Below are positions 36,730 to 46,499 of a DNA stretch of 64,000 nucleotides, one piece after another. Under the pieces are notes generated by a model. The model was not told the DNA's origin. It made no database searches and saw only the letters and a program-made list of their open reading frames with translations. Position 1 is the first letter of the stretch. Each line of letters starts with the position of its first letter. The translations under genes were made by a program, and so were the position numbers. Origin of the DNA: Campylobacter concisus (lineage in GTDB: Bacteria; Campylobacterota; Campylobacteria; Campylobacterales; Campylobacteraceae); NCBI RefSeq assembly GCF_003048835.2, contig NZ_CP060705.1:1488001-1552000 (forward strand). The letters are read 5' to 3'.

Positions 36730-37614
36730 CTAGCTTTGCGTGATTTCGTATCCATCGTTATCAAATGAAAAAATTTCCACTCTAAAATCACCAAATTTAC
36801 TCTTTAAAACGTCTTGTAAATTTTTAGCGTCATCTTTATAAGCGATGTTTAAAAAACTTGAGCCTGAGCCTGAAAGTATGCTCATTAGCGCTCCATTTTC
36901 ATAAGCTACCTTTCGCACCTCAAAAAGCTCTTTTAAAACGCTCATTCTGCGCTCTTCGTGCATCATATCCTCACTTGCTACCCTTAAAAGATCATATCTT
37001 TTTTCATAAAAACAAGATGTCAAAAATGCAGCGTGAGAGAGGTTATTTACGCACTCTTTCATGGTGTAGTTTTTTGGCAAAATTTGTCTTGATGATGCCG
37101 TACTCATCGGCTTATTTGGGATAACAATAACCGCTTTTATATCATCGCTTAAATTTATTTTATTTGCATAAACATTGCCGTTTTTTACGATAGCACTGAT
37201 AAATCCACCATGAACTGCTGGCGAGATATTATCTGGATGAGTTTCATAGATGATAGCTTTATTTAAAACAACACTTTTACTAGCCTTAAACCCAGCCATC
37301 TCGTAAGCTGAAGCTATAGCTCCAACGATCACTGCAGAGCTACTACCAAGCCCTCTTGAAAATGGGATATTGTTTTCAAAAACTACTCTAAAATTTTCAT
37401 TTTTTCCAGTTAGCTCTAAAAAAATTTCATTAAAAATGCTTAGAAAAATGTTGTTTCTCTTTAAATTTACGCTATCGCTTCCCTCGCCATTTATCGAGAC
37501 CGAGCTAAATTTAGATGGTTCGATCTTTACGCTATTAAAAAGCTTTAAGCTAAGCCCCAAAGCGTCAAAACCTGGTCCTAAATTTGCACTTGTTGCAGGG
37601 ATTAAGATATTCAA
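36730..37614 (-). CDS. thrB: Homoserine kinase
   Basis: A 294-residue GHMP kinase phosphorylating homoserine on the way to threonine. The N-terminal PATSANLGPGFDALGLSL, the ATP-binding PFSRGLGSSSAVIVGA (near 87) and the C-terminal LSGSGSSFLNI motif are intact. It lies between tsaB (8-base gap) and ylxR (21-base gap) in one operon. Confidence 0.95.
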   Translation of the reverse strand: MNILIPATSANLGPGFDALGLSLKLFNSVKIEPSKFSSVSINGEGSDSVNLKRNNIFLSIFNEIFLELTGKNENFRVVFENNIPFSRGLGSSSAVIVGAIASAYEMAGFKASKSVVLNKAIIYETHPDNISPAVHGGFISAIVKNGNVYANKINLSDDIKAVIVIPNKPMSTASSRQILPKNYTMKECVNNLSHAAFLTSCFYEKRYDLLRVASEDMMHEERRMSVLKELFEVRKVAYENGALMSILSGSGSSFLNIAYKDDAKNLQDVLKSKFGDFRVEIFSFDNDGYEITQS

Positions 37615-37622
37615 ATTTTCTC

Positions 37623-38069
37623 CTAAACAGCTTGGATGATATAATCTGGAAGTGTATCTGAATTTAGTTTTAATTCATCTAAATTTAAAGGCAACACAAA
37701 TCTCACTGGCTCAACTTTTTCAAGTGAAATTTCGCCATTTTTTAGAACAAAACTTAAATTTTTATTTGCCCTGATCGCTTGGCCGCCATTTAGACTAAAG
37801 CCACTAACTGCGTAAAACTCACAGCCCTTTGCCAAAGAAAAAGTTTCTAAGATGACGTAAGCTACCTTTAACCCCATGAAGCTGCCTGGTGTGTTTGCGT
37901 AGATGATCTTTGTGATATTAAATTTAGAGGATAAATTTTCTAGGATTTTTATCAGAGCTTCACTGACATGCTCGTCAGTTGTGATCTCATCAAATTTTAC
38001 GCCATCTTTATAGACTCCAACTAAAAGCGGAGTCGATAAAGAGACTACTAAAATTTCAATATTTTTTAT
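37623..38069 (-). CDS. tsaB: tRNA threonylcarbamoyladenosine protein TsaB, apparent AUA start
   Basis: A TsaB scaffold for t6A synthesis. The frame is open from lpxC to 37623 and reads IEILVVSLSTPLLVGVYKDG, then the family block YANTPGSFMGLKVAY and a short C-terminal part; about 148 residues, typical of Campylobacter TsaB. There is no ATG, GTG or TTG before residue 65 (ATG at 37877), and that Met is inside the conserved PGSFMGLK motif. The only plausible start is ATA at 38069: AAGG lies 7 bases before it and it overlaps the lpxC stop as ATAA, like an ATGA junction. An ATT at 38060 is a weaker option. A default annotation would wrongly shorten this gene to 84 residues. Confidence 0.8.
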   Translation of the reverse strand: MKNIEILVVSLSTPLLVGVYKDGVKFDEITTDEHVSEALIKILENLSSKFNITKIIYANTPGSFMGLKVAYVILETFSLAKGCEFYAVSGFSLNGGQAIRANKNLSFVLKNGEISLEKVEPVRFVLPLNLDELKLNSDTLPDYIIQAV

Positions 38070-38950
38070 GCAAATACCTTTTGATACTCTTTTAAAAGCT
38101 CGCCACTAAGCGTTGCGATCTCATAATTTTTCTCATCTGCCATTAAAGCAAGCGTTAGTTTGTGATTTAGATCGTGGCTACCAGCAAATGCTGTGTAATC
38201 CCCTAACAAAGGTGCTCCAAGCAAGCTCAAATCGCCAACTGCGTCTAAAATTTTATGTCTTACAAACTCATTTTCAAATCTCAAACCCTCTGGGTTTAAA
38301 ATATGCGTATCATCGATAGCTACGGCGTTATCAAGCGATGCGCCAAGGGCTAAATTTTGAGCTTGCAAGCGTTGCAAATCTTTTAAAAAGCCAAAAGTTC
38401 TAGCTCGAGCTATATTTTTTACAAATGAACTCTTGCTAAATTCAAAAACATATCTTTGTTCGCCGATAACTGGGTGGTCAAATTTGATCGTATAGTCAAA
38501 TTTTGGATTTCTTGAAGGCGAAGTTCGCACAAATTTTGACCCCTCAACCACCTCGACCTCGCGGCGGACAAGGATCACTTTTTTACCAGCATCAAGATGT
38601 CTTATACCAGCTTCATCAAGCAGCATACAAAAGCTTATCGCACTGCCGTCCATGACAGGAATTTCGTTTGCATCAACTGAAATTCTAATATTATCAATGC
38701 CGTATCCATTTACAGCTGCCATTAAGTGCTCTATCGTGCTGATAAAACCCTTTTCGTTGCCAACGACGGTTGCCATTTGCGTATTTATAACGTTTTTAGG
38801 CTCAGCTTTAAAACTAATACCAAGATCTTCGCGGTGCAAAATAATACCTGAATTTGCATCAAGAGGTTCTAGTATAAGTCTTATCGGCTCACCCTTATGA
38901 AGCCCTATACCAACGGTCTCAACGCGTCTTGCGATAGTAGTTTGTTTCAA
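38066..38950 (-). CDS. lpxC: UDP-3-O-acyl-N-acetylglucosamine deacetylase
   Basis: A 294-residue zinc deacetylase, the committed step of lipid A synthesis. Conserved signatures are VGIGLHKGEPI at the start, STIEHLMAA with its zinc His (near 78), IPVMDGSA, and the C-terminal EFVRHKILDAVGDLSLLG containing HKxxD. An AAGGAAAA site precedes the ATG. It overlaps tsaB by 4 nt. Confidence 0.96.
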   Translation of the reverse strand: MKQTTIARRVETVGIGLHKGEPIRLILEPLDANSGIILHREDLGISFKAEPKNVINTQMATVVGNEKGFISTIEHLMAAVNGYGIDNIRISVDANEIPVMDGSAISFCMLLDEAGIRHLDAGKKVILVRREVEVVEGSKFVRTSPSRNPKFDYTIKFDHPVIGEQRYVFEFSKSSFVKNIARARTFGFLKDLQRLQAQNLALGASLDNAVAIDDTHILNPEGLRFENEFVRHKILDAVGDLSLLGAPLLGDYTAFAGSHDLNHKLTLALMADEKNYEIATLSGELLKEYQKVFA

Positions 38951-39010
38951 AAATTTTCCTTATATTTTTTTGTTTGCTTATGATAGCACTAAAAAATCAA
39001 ATTTGCAAAT

Positions 39011-40381
39011 TTAATTCTTATCTATCATCGCCTTTGCGGCATCTAAGACACTTGTCACATTGTCTTTTATCCACTTTTTATCCATCCATTGTTGAGGCCT
39101 TACCTCTTCGCCTTGGACTAAAATTCCAAAGTGAAGGTGATCTCCAAGAGCAAGGCCACTCGTTCCAGTTGCGCCTATTTGATCGCCAGCAGCAACCATG
39201 TCGCCCTCTTTTACCTTCGCACTTGAGCAGTGTCCGTAAAGTGAGTAAAGTCCAAATCCATGATCGATCACAATGTTTAAACCATAAATTCCATTCTCAG
39301 ATGCTAACACGACGCGGCCCGCATTGCTAGCTATTATCGGAGCTGATGCCACGCTTGCAAAATCTATACCCATGTGCCATGACTCACTTACTTGTTCATT
39401 ATTATATGTATAGAAGCGGTGGTCAGCAAAATCAGCCACTTTCTTGCCATTTCTAAGTGGATAAAATGGAATTATATTAAAGCCATTTGTGATGTCAGTA
39501 TCGACGTTTGAAGTGAGTGCTGCTATCTTCTCTTCATTTGAGTTTCTTAGTGTTTCATTGACAAATTTCATCTTATCAAGCCTAGAAAGAGCGTTTGGAT
39601 CTTTGGCGTATTGATCTGTTAGATCAACGATCTTTCCGTCTAAAAATCTATCATTTAAAGCAATGGTTGAAGTTTTGTATTTTACATTTTCATAAAAATA
39701 TCTCACGTGAGATTTGCTCTCATTGCCCGCAAAGTCCCTGGCAATGACCTCTGCGCTAAAGTTTTCAACTTGCACTGGCCAAGCAACAAGTGCTGCATAA
39801 AAGCCCTCTTTGTAAAATGGCACGGCCTTAAATTTCTTACCAAAATTTGTCTGGACATAAACCTCTTTTAGCTGATTATCAGTCGCTCTAAAGACGACAA
39901 CTGCACTACCGCCTTTTGAGATAGAGTAAGACTGTGAAAGCACGTAAAGATCAGGCTTTGATGTATCAAGTACGACTTCAACTTTTTTGCTTGCTTTATT
40001 TCCAGTAAAAAAACCCCATTTGCTAGTATCGACCGCTTCTATACTCATCTCATAAGTATCTTTTTGAGCAAAAAATCCAGTCTTTGGGAAGGTTAAATTT
40101 ACATCAAGCTCAGTGCTTGGGTTTTGTATAATTTGATTTAGTAAATTTAGGTCATTTTTGCCGTCATTTATGCTAATGCGCACAAATTTTATGCCGCTGT
40201 CATCTTTAAATTTGATATTCATAGGCGAGCGAAGGTTCCAATAAACCTTATCAGCAACTCCGATAATTGGCTCGTTTCGCTCAAAGTCTTTCGACATTAA
40301 AGCATAACCAAAGCCACCAGCCAATATCAAAACAAGTAAAACCACAACAATGCCAAAACCACCTATTCCACGTCTATACAT
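39011..40381 (-). CDS. M23-family (LytM) peptidoglycan peptidase
   Basis: A 456-residue protein with one N-terminal membrane anchor (residues 8-28) and a large periplasmic N-terminal region. The C-terminal LytM domain has its zinc ligands in SWHMGIDFA (HxxxD, near 335) and GDHLHFGI (HxH, near 415), together with YGHCSSAKVKEGD. By position between lpxC and tyrA it matches the Campylobacter peptidase involved in peptidoglycan trimming and cell shape (Csd3/Pgp3-like); I infer that role from memory of gene order. Catalytic residues look complete. Confidence 0.88.
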   Translation of the reverse strand: MYRRGIGGFGIVVVLLVLILAGGFGYALMSKDFERNEPIIGVADKVYWNLRSPMNIKFKDDSGIKFVRISINDGKNDLNLLNQIIQNPSTELDVNLTFPKTGFFAQKDTYEMSIEAVDTSKWGFFTGNKASKKVEVVLDTSKPDLYVLSQSYSISKGGSAVVVFRATDNQLKEVYVQTNFGKKFKAVPFYKEGFYAALVAWPVQVENFSAEVIARDFAGNESKSHVRYFYENVKYKTSTIALNDRFLDGKIVDLTDQYAKDPNALSRLDKMKFVNETLRNSNEEKIAALTSNVDTDITNGFNIIPFYPLRNGKKVADFADHRFYTYNNEQVSESWHMGIDFASVASAPIIASNAGRVVLASENGIYGLNIVIDHGFGLYSLYGHCSSAKVKEGDMVAAGDQIGATGTSGLALGDHLHFGILVQGEEVRPQQWMDKKWIKDNVTSVLDAAKAMIDKN

Positions 40382-40442
40382 ATATTATTACCTTAAATTT
40401 TATTTGCGAAATTTTACATATAATCAATAAATTTTTAGTTAA

Positions 40443-41273
40443 TTACAAAATTTCTCTTACGGCTCTAGCTTCGCTCATCCAGTCAAAAAGCTCATCCCAG
40501 CGCTCATCTTTTATAAGATCTTTGCATAAATTTAGCTCTTTTTCAAACATATTTATCGCGGCAACGACATTATTTTTATTTTGCTTAAAGATATCGCTCC
40601 ACATAAATGGCGAACTCTTTGCGACACGTATCATGCCCTTAAATGTCGGTCCGCCAAGAGCAACGATATGCCTTTTATCCTCTTCTTTTAAGATCCCACT
40701 AGCAAGCGAAAATGCAATAGCGTGAGGCAAATGTGAGATGAGACCCACGTGATGATCATGCTCTTTTGCACTCATGAAAATGATCTTCATGCCAAGGCAA
40801 GAAAATAGCTCAACACTCCTTTTTACATGTTTTTCTGCACTCTCAGCAAAGTCACAAACTATGACAGTTGCGCCTGTGTAAAGCGACTTAAATGCAGCCT
40901 CAGGACCAGAGTACTCAGTACCTGCCATCGGGTGAGCTGGGATGAAATTTTTACGAATTTTTTCTGGCACGGCTTCTATTATCTTTTGCTTTGTCGAGCC
41001 AAAGTCGATGATCGTCGTATCTTCACTAATGTCAGTTAAATTTTGCACGATGCTTACGATAGCCTCAACTGGAACAGCCAAAAAGATGATGTCACACTTC
41101 TTTTTCATCTCATCAATGCTTAAAATTTCATGCACCAGTCCAAGTTCTAGTGCTTTTTTGCTGTTGTTTTCATCTTTGTCATACCCGCTGACACAAGAGA
41201 TCAGCTTCTCATCTTTTAGTGCAAGACCAAGCGAGCCACCCATAAGACCAAGTCCGATGATACCTATTTTCAT
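40443..41273 (-). CDS. tyrA: Prephenate dehydrogenase
   Basis: A 276-residue NAD(P)-dependent enzyme of tyrosine synthesis. The Rossmann motif GIIGLGLMGGSLGLALKD opens the protein, and the catalytic region shows FIPAHPMAGTEYSGP and HDHHVGLISHLPHAIA (near 180). No chorismate mutase or ACT domain is fused. Its promoter probably overlaps that of the divergent bamA at 41321-41331. Confidence 0.94.
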   Translation of the reverse strand: MKIGIIGLGLMGGSLGLALKDEKLISCVSGYDKDENNSKKALELGLVHEILSIDEMKKKCDIIFLAVPVEAIVSIVQNLTDISEDTTIIDFGSTKQKIIEAVPEKIRKNFIPAHPMAGTEYSGPEAAFKSLYTGATVIVCDFAESAEKHVKRSVELFSCLGMKIIFMSAKEHDHHVGLISHLPHAIAFSLASGILKEEDKRHIVALGGPTFKGMIRVAKSSPFMWSDIFKQNKNNVVAAINMFEKELNLCKDLIKDERWDELFDWMSEARAVREIL

Positions 41274-41320
41274 AAAAAACCTTTAAAATTATAAAATTTA
41301 AATTTTTTAAAAATAAAATA

Positions 41321-41331
41321 TGATATTATAC
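41321..41331. promoter_or_regulatory. Divergent promoter region of tyrA and bamA
   Basis: TGATATTATAC contains a minus-strand TATAAT (41325-41330) suited to tyrA and a plus-strand TATTAT (41324-41329) suited to bamA, 33-50 bases from the two starts. Confidence 0.45.
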
Positions 41332-41362
41332 GCACTTATACTAAAACTCTAGGTTAAATTTA

Positions 41363-43618
41363 ATGAAAAAGAAATTATTTTTACTAGCACTAGCTTTAAG
41401 CGGTCTAAATGCGCAAACGATTCAGTCAATAAATTTCAAAGGTCTAATCCACCTTTCACCTGATGTAGCCACTCAGATAATGGGGCTAAAAGTCGGTCAA
41501 GAGCTAACTCCAAAGCTTAGCGATAAGGCCATCACAAATTTATACAAGCAAAATTATTTTGATGATATCTACATAGAGGATACAGGTAGTGGCAATCTTT
41601 TAGTAAAAGTAAAAGAGAAGCCAAGTGTGGCTAGAGTCGATCTAAAGGGTATTGTGACAAATGACAAAACTGCGATCGAATCGCTAATCAACATCAAACC
41701 TGGCAATATGTATGATGAGCTAACTATAGAAAAAACAAAAGAGAGAATTCGCCAGTACTACGAGTCAAAAGGCTATTTTGACACAGTTGTCGATGTAGAA
41801 AAACAGCCAGTTGCAGACAACGACAGCTCACTTTTCATCACTCTAAACATAAACCGTGGCGAAAATATGATAATCAAAAAGGTAAATTTAGTCGGGGCAA
41901 AAGAATTTGACTATGACGATATCGAGCCAGTAGTTGCAAACAAAAGTAGAGAATTTATGGGCTGGCTTTGGGGCAGAAACGACGGCAAAGTTAAACTTTT
42001 TGAGCTTGAAAACGACCCAGCAAGGATTCAAGATAAATATTTTCAAAAAGGCTACCTAGACGCGACTGTTTCGTCACCTTACCTAAATGCGTCATTTGAT
42101 AACTACACAGCTGATCTTACATACTACATCCACGAGGGTGAGCCTTATAAGGTTTCAAATGTAAGCATCACAGCACCTGAAGAGCTAGGACTTGATACTA
42201 AAAAGATCATAGATGATTTTAGACTTGAAGCTGGCGATACGATGAACTCAGCAAGACTTCGCCAAGATATGAAAAAGCTTGACGATATGGTCGCTGACAA
42301 GGGCTATGCATTTGTCAAAGTCTATCCAAAGACTGATAAATTTGATGAAAATAAAACAGTTGATATCGACTACGAAGTAGATCCTGGCGAAAAAGTATAT
42401 ATAAGAAATGTTCAAATTTCAGGAAACGACAGAACAGTTGATCGTGTCGTAAGACGTGAGCTATATCTAACTGAGGGAAATTTATATAGTAGAACCGACC
42501 TTCAAGACTCAAAAGATGCATTAAAAAGAACAAGCTACTTTGACGATGTCGAGATAGAAGAAGATCCAGTTGATAAGAACACAGTCGATCTAAAAGTAAA
42601 AGTAAAAGAGGCATCAACTGGCTCAATAAGCGGCGGTATCGGATACGGAAGTAGCGATGGCTTGCTACTAAACGCTGCTCTTTCTGACACAAACATCTTT
42701 GGCTCTGGCCTTCAAGGACAAGTAAGCGTTGATAAGAGCGATAGAGAGCTTTCTGGTCAGATAAGTCTTACAAATCCAAGAATTTTTGACTCAGAGTATA
42801 GCCTTGGCGGAACACTCTATGCAAACGACTATGACTGGAGAACATATAAGGAGAGAAGTTACGGCTTTAGCACAACACTTGGTAGAAAATTAACTAGAAA
42901 TTTAAGTGCATCACTTACTTATAATATCGAACAAAGTAAAGTTACTCTAAAAGATGATAAGCTAAGAGATATCAACACAAGAACCAAAAAAGAAATTTAT
43001 AGAGAAGGCAAAGCTATAAAAAGCGCTATAACTCCAGCTTTAACATATAATAGTACTGATGATTACTACTTGCCAAGACGCGGTATCATAGCTAGCACAT
43101 CATTTGAGATAGCAGGACTTGGTGGCGATATAGACTTTGTTAAAAACCGCACAAATTTCAACTACTATCTAGGTCTTAGAGAGTACATAGACTACGATCT
43201 TATCTTAAGATATAAAGCAAGTTTTGGCAAAATTTGGGAGAGAGGCTATACTCCGATTAACGAAAGACTTTACCTTGGTGGCATAAGAAGCTTACGTGGC
43301 TACGAGAGCAGAACCGTATCTCCAAAAGTAGAATACAAAGGCGACTACTATGAATACGGCGGAGAAACATCATTTAACAACTCAGTTGAGATGAGCTTCC
43401 CTATAATAGAACGTGTCAAAATGCGTGGCGTTGTATTTTATGACTATGGTATGATCGGCGAAAATAGCCTAAATGAGATAAAAAGATCATCAGTTGGCAC
43501 AGGTATCGAGTGGATAACACCGATCGGACCACTTCAACTAATCTTCGCAAAAGCTCTTAAACCTAAAGAGGGCGATGATACAAATACATTTGAATTTACT
43601 ATCGGAAGACGCTTCTAA
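41363..43618 (+). CDS. bamA: Outer-membrane assembly factor BamA
   Basis: A 751-residue Omp85 protein with a signal peptide (MKKKLFLLALALSGLNAQ). Five POTRA repeats span about residues 20-420 (seen as recurrent KGYF/KGYLD and L-eG-dY patterns). A C-terminal beta barrel has the conserved loop-6 motif GGIRSLRGYESR (near 638) and ends with FTIGRRF, a terminal aromatic as in outer-membrane proteins. It inserts beta-barrel proteins into the outer membrane. Monocistronic, with a hairpin at 43631-43650. Confidence 0.96.
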   Translation: MKKKLFLLALALSGLNAQTIQSINFKGLIHLSPDVATQIMGLKVGQELTPKLSDKAITNLYKQNYFDDIYIEDTGSGNLLVKVKEKPSVARVDLKGIVTNDKTAIESLINIKPGNMYDELTIEKTKERIRQYYESKGYFDTVVDVEKQPVADNDSSLFITLNINRGENMIIKKVNLVGAKEFDYDDIEPVVANKSREFMGWLWGRNDGKVKLFELENDPARIQDKYFQKGYLDATVSSPYLNASFDNYTADLTYYIHEGEPYKVSNVSITAPEELGLDTKKIIDDFRLEAGDTMNSARLRQDMKKLDDMVADKGYAFVKVYPKTDKFDENKTVDIDYEVDPGEKVYIRNVQISGNDRTVDRVVRRELYLTEGNLYSRTDLQDSKDALKRTSYFDDVEIEEDPVDKNTVDLKVKVKEASTGSISGGIGYGSSDGLLLNAALSDTNIFGSGLQGQVSVDKSDRELSGQISLTNPRIFDSEYSLGGTLYANDYDWRTYKERSYGFSTTLGRKLTRNLSASLTYNIEQSKVTLKDDKLRDINTRTKKEIYREGKAIKSAITPALTYNSTDDYYLPRRGIIASTSFEIAGLGGDIDFVKNRTNFNYYLGLREYIDYDLILRYKASFGKIWERGYTPINERLYLGGIRSLRGYESRTVSPKVEYKGDYYEYGGETSFNNSVEMSFPIIERVKMRGVVFYDYGMIGENSLNEIKRSSVGTGIEWITPIGPLQLIFAKALKPKEGDDTNTFEFTIGRRF

Positions 43619-43630
43619 TAAAATACTTTT

Positions 43631-43650
43631 AAGGGGCTAGCTTGCCCCTT
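43631..43650 (+). terminator. Hairpin after bamA
   Basis: AAGGGGC...GCCCCTT stem with a 6-base loop and no clear U-tract; likely a weak terminator. Confidence 0.45.
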
Positions 43651-43710
43651 AAATCCCCCGCAAACAAACAAACTTTAAGTCATATAAGAAAAAGCAAGGC
43701 TAACATTAGA

Positions 43711-43716
43711 TATAAT
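43711..43716 (+). promoter_or_regulatory. -10 box TATAAT for accD operon
   Basis: TATAAT in an AT-rich context 32 bases before the accD ATG, heading the accD-rlmH-dksA-recO run. Confidence 0.55.
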
Positions 43717-43747
43717 CCCACAATTTTTAATATAAGTGGGTAAAAAG

Positions 43748-44665
43748 ATGAATTTCTCAGACATTTTTTCAAAGATAAGAAAAGCTCAACCTCGTCCAGA
43801 AGAAGCACCTACACACTGGGTAAAATGCGACAACTGCCACTCACTGATGTATTACAAAGAAGTTGAAGCTTGTTTTAATGTATGCCCAAAATGCGGCTAC
43901 CACATGAGATTAAAAGCTGATGATCGCATAAATTTAATCTGCGATGAAGGTAGCTTTGTAGAATTTGACGCAAATTTAAAACCAGTAGATCCTTTAAATT
44001 TTGTCGATAAAAAATCATACAAAAAAAGAATTACAGAAAATAAAGAAAAAACAGGACACACAAGCTCAGTGATATGCGGCGAAGGCAAATGCAACGGACA
44101 AGAGATCCAGCTAGTTGTTTTTGACTTTGGCTTCATGGGCGGCTCACTAGCTTCAGTTGAGGGCGAAAAGATCGTAAGAGCGATAAAACGCGCGATCGAA
44201 AAACGCCAAGCCTTGATCATCGTAAGCGCATCTGGTGGCGCTAGAATGCAAGAGAGCACATTTTCTTTAATGCAGATGTCAAAGACTTCAGCAGCCCTAA
44301 AACTTCTTGATGAAGCAAGACTACCATATATTTCTATCCTTACAGATCCGACGATGGGCGGCGTTAGTGCATCATTTGCATGGCTTGGAGATCTAATAAT
44401 CGCTGAACCTGGCGCGCTAATAGGTTTTGCAGGACAAAGGGTCATCAAACAAACCATAGGTGCTGATCTTCCAGAGGGCTTTCAAAGGGCTGAATTTTTG
44501 CTTGAGCATGGTCTTATAGATGATATCGTGCCAAGAAGCGAACACAAAAAATATATAAGCGATATGGTTAAATTTCTTACAAATAGCAAAGCTATGATCT
44601 CTAAAAGCGAAGTGACTACTGGAAACAAAGCTGGCTTTGAGCTAAAGCTAAAAACCAAAGGGTAA
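43748..44665 (+). CDS. accD: Acetyl-CoA carboxylase carboxyltransferase subunit beta
   Basis: Beta subunit of the carboxyltransferase making malonyl-CoA. The N-terminal zinc ribbon is visible as KCDNCHSLM and CPKCGYHMR. The crotonase-like core includes [13 protein letters not shown] and [12 protein letters not shown]. The ATG at 43748 ([14 protein letters not shown]) is preferred over an in-frame GTG at 43736, which has no ribosome-binding site; the product is 305 residues. It is followed after two bases by rlmH. Confidence 0.95.
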   Translation: MNFSDIFSKIRKAQPRPEEAPTHWVKCDNCHSLMYYKEVEACFNVCPKCGYHMRLKADDRINLICDEGSFVEFDANLKPVDPLNFVDKKSYKKRITENKEKTGHTSSVICGEGKCNGQEIQLVVFDFGFMGGSLASVEGEKIVRAIKRAIEKRQALIIVSASGGARMQESTFSLMQMSKTSAALKLLDEARLPYISILTDPTMGGVSASFAWLGDLIIAEPGALIGFAGQRVIKQTIGADLPEGFQRAEFLLEHGLIDDIVPRSEHKKYISDMVKFLTNSKAMISKSEVTTGNKAGFELKLKTKG

Positions 44666-44667
44666 GT

Positions 44668-45123
44668 TTGGAAATTTCGGTTTTTAGCATTCAAAAATCA
44701 TCGCGTGACAACTTTGAAAACGAGATACAAGAATATATAAAAATGAGTGCAAAATTTGCCAAGATAAACGACAAAATAATATTTAATGAAAAGATAGCAA
44801 AGGCTCAAAGCAGTGGCAGAAGCGATGCGCTAAGAGCTTATGATGAAATTTACGAGCCAAATTTAAAAGGCTTTTGTGTGATGCTTGATGAAAATGGCTC
44901 ACAGCTTGACAGCCAAGAATTTGCTCAAATTTTAAACTCAAATTCACAGATCAATTTTTTCATAGGTGGAGCTTATGGGCTTAGCCAAAATTTAAAAAAC
45001 AAGGCACAAAAAGTCGTAAGCTTAAGCAAGATGACTATGGCGCACAAAGTCGCCAAGCTCGTACTTTTTGAGCAAATTTTTAGAGGGCTTTGTATCAATG
45101 CAAACCACCCATATCACAAATAA
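44668..45123 (+). CDS. rlmH: 23S rRNA pseudouridine-1915 N3-methyltransferase RlmH
   Basis: A 151-residue SPOUT methyltransferase. The C-terminal knot region is recognisable as [19 protein letters not shown] and [23 protein letters not shown], the latter ending in the family's YR-equivalent HPYHK. It starts at a TTG two bases after the accD stop, with GGGTAA acting as site. Length matches RlmH. Confidence 0.92.
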   Translation: MEISVFSIQKSSRDNFENEIQEYIKMSAKFAKINDKIIFNEKIAKAQSSGRSDALRAYDEIYEPNLKGFCVMLDENGSQLDSQEFAQILNSNSQINFFIGGAYGLSQNLKNKAQKVVSLSKMTMAHKVAKLVLFEQIFRGLCINANHPYHK

Positions 45124-45134
45124 AGGAATATAAA

Positions 45135-45491
45135 ATGACTCAAAACGAGCTAAATTTTTTCAAAAAACTACTTGAAGATAGAAAGCTACAAATCAAAAAA
45201 AATATTTATGACTCATCAGTTGAAGTAAGCGGCCTAAGAGATAGTGGCGTAAGCGATGAATTTGACATCGCTTCAGTAAATACCGACCAGCTTATAGAGC
45301 AGTCTATATCAACCCAGCAAAGAGCCGAGCTTCACGAGATCGACGAGGCACTTGAAAAGATAGCAAACAAGACTTATGGAATTTGTGACATGTGCGAAGA
45401 GGAGATCGGCGTCCCTCGCCTAAAAGTAAAACCGCATGCAAAATACTGCATAGCTTGTCGTGAGATAATAGAAAAAACAGCAAAAAACTAA
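45135..45491 (+). CDS. dksA: DksA/TraR-family C4 zinc-finger regulator
   Basis: A 118-residue DksA-like protein with a coiled-coil N-terminal half and a C-terminal zinc finger CDMCEEEIG...CIAC. DksA-type proteins enter the RNA polymerase secondary channel to modulate stringent-response transcription. The ATG at 45135 (MTQNELNFFKKL) has AAAGGA upstream; a longer reading from 45090 overlaps rlmH and has no support. The acidic coiled-coil tip of E. coli DksA (DXXDXA) aligns with GVSDEFDIASV. Confidence 0.9.
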   Translation: MTQNELNFFKKLLEDRKLQIKKNIYDSSVEVSGLRDSGVSDEFDIASVNTDQLIEQSISTQQRAELHEIDEALEKIANKTYGICDMCEEEIGVPRLKVKPHAKYCIACREIIEKTAKN

Positions 45492-45500
45492 GGAGAAAAT

Positions 45501-46499
45501 ATGAAAACTAGAAAATTTCTCGTCTACTGCATCATCTACACAGCAGTTGTTGCAGGACTTACCTATTCTCTTAATAGTTCAGACTTCACCTTTGAGCTCT
45601 TAGGTCAAGCCATAACCTTGCCAGCAGCTGTCTGGGTGGCACTTCCAGTGGCCATTTTGGCGCTCCTTGCCCTACTTCACATCGCATATCACGGATACGC
45701 CTTTTATAGATATAAAAAATGGATAAAAAAAGATAGCCAACTCTACAAAGACCTTGCAAAAGAGACGCTTCTTGGCTTTGAGAGCAACAAAGACTTTAAA
45801 ACCGATACTTACAAGATCGCCTCACAACTTACACGCTCTATCTCACCAGTAGGCGAGCTTAAAGATGTTGGTGTTGATGACGGCGAGATAAACAATATCT
45901 TACAAACCATAAAAAGCATAAAAAACAAAGAGATCGTCGATCTAAAGAAATTTAGACTAGCAAAAGATAGCAAGCTAAACATCCTAAACGAGCTAAACAA
46001 GATCGAGCAGCTGCCAACTTACTACCTTGACCTGCTTAAAAATCACGACCTAAACGATACGCTTAAAAAAGCAGCCGTTGCCAAACTAATAAAAACAGCA
46101 AATTTTAGCGATATAAAAAGGGCAAATTTAGACCTAGCAAGCGAAGATATAATGACCATTATCACACGTTTTATAAATGATGAGATTGACCTAAGTAGCG
46201 ATGAAATTTTCGATCTTTTAAATAATGCAAAAGTAACAAAAGCACAATACGACAAAGCAGCTATAATGCTTAAAAATAAACTAAAACCAGACGCATTTAT
46301 CGGCATCTTTGAGAAGCTAAAAAGCATCCATGCTGACGCTGATGAAGCCTACGTATATGTGCTATTTGAGCTTCAGATGCTTGATAAAGTAAGAGAAGCT
46401 ATCGAGGGCAGCGACCCTGATGAGTTTAAAGAGATAAAGGTTTTACTATTTTTGCGAGATAACGGCAAAATGGTGCCTAGCTCGCTATTTTTTAAATGA
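45501..46499 (+). CDS. Membrane-anchored protein of unknown function
   Basis: A 332-residue protein with two N-terminal transmembrane segments (about 8-25 and 37-62). A basic stretch YRYKKWIKK follows, then a long helical cytosolic domain (70-332) rich in Lys, Asp and Leu and without recognisable catalytic motifs. Its position between dksA and dusB matches a conserved Campylobacter hypothetical gene, as I remember the C. jejuni order. AAGGAG precedes the ATG, and its stop overlaps dusB by 4 nt. Confidence 0.85.
   Translation: MKTRKFLVYCIIYTAVVAGLTYSLNSSDFTFELLGQAITLPAAVWVALPVAILALLALLHIAYHGYAFYRYKKWIKKDSQLYKDLAKETLLGFESNKDFKTDTYKIASQLTRSISPVGELKDVGVDDGEINNILQTIKSIKNKEIVDLKKFRLAKDSKLNILNELNKIEQLPTYYLDLLKNHDLNDTLKKAAVAKLIKTANFSDIKRANLDLASEDIMTIITRFINDEIDLSSDEIFDLLNNAKVTKAQYDKAAIMLKNKLKPDAFIGIFEKLKSIHADADEAYVYVLFELQMLDKVREAIEGSDPDEFKEIKVLLFLRDNGKMVPSSLFFK

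Noticed and set aside
37623-37877. An 84-residue gene starting MGLKVAYVILE
   Set aside because: The Met is part of the TsaB motif PGSFMGLK and the frame is open and conserved for 64 codons upstream; it is an internal Met of tsaB.
43897-44457. A 186-codon minus-strand frame opposite accD
   Set aside because: No ribosome-binding site and no recognisable family; it lies wholly inside the well-supported accD.
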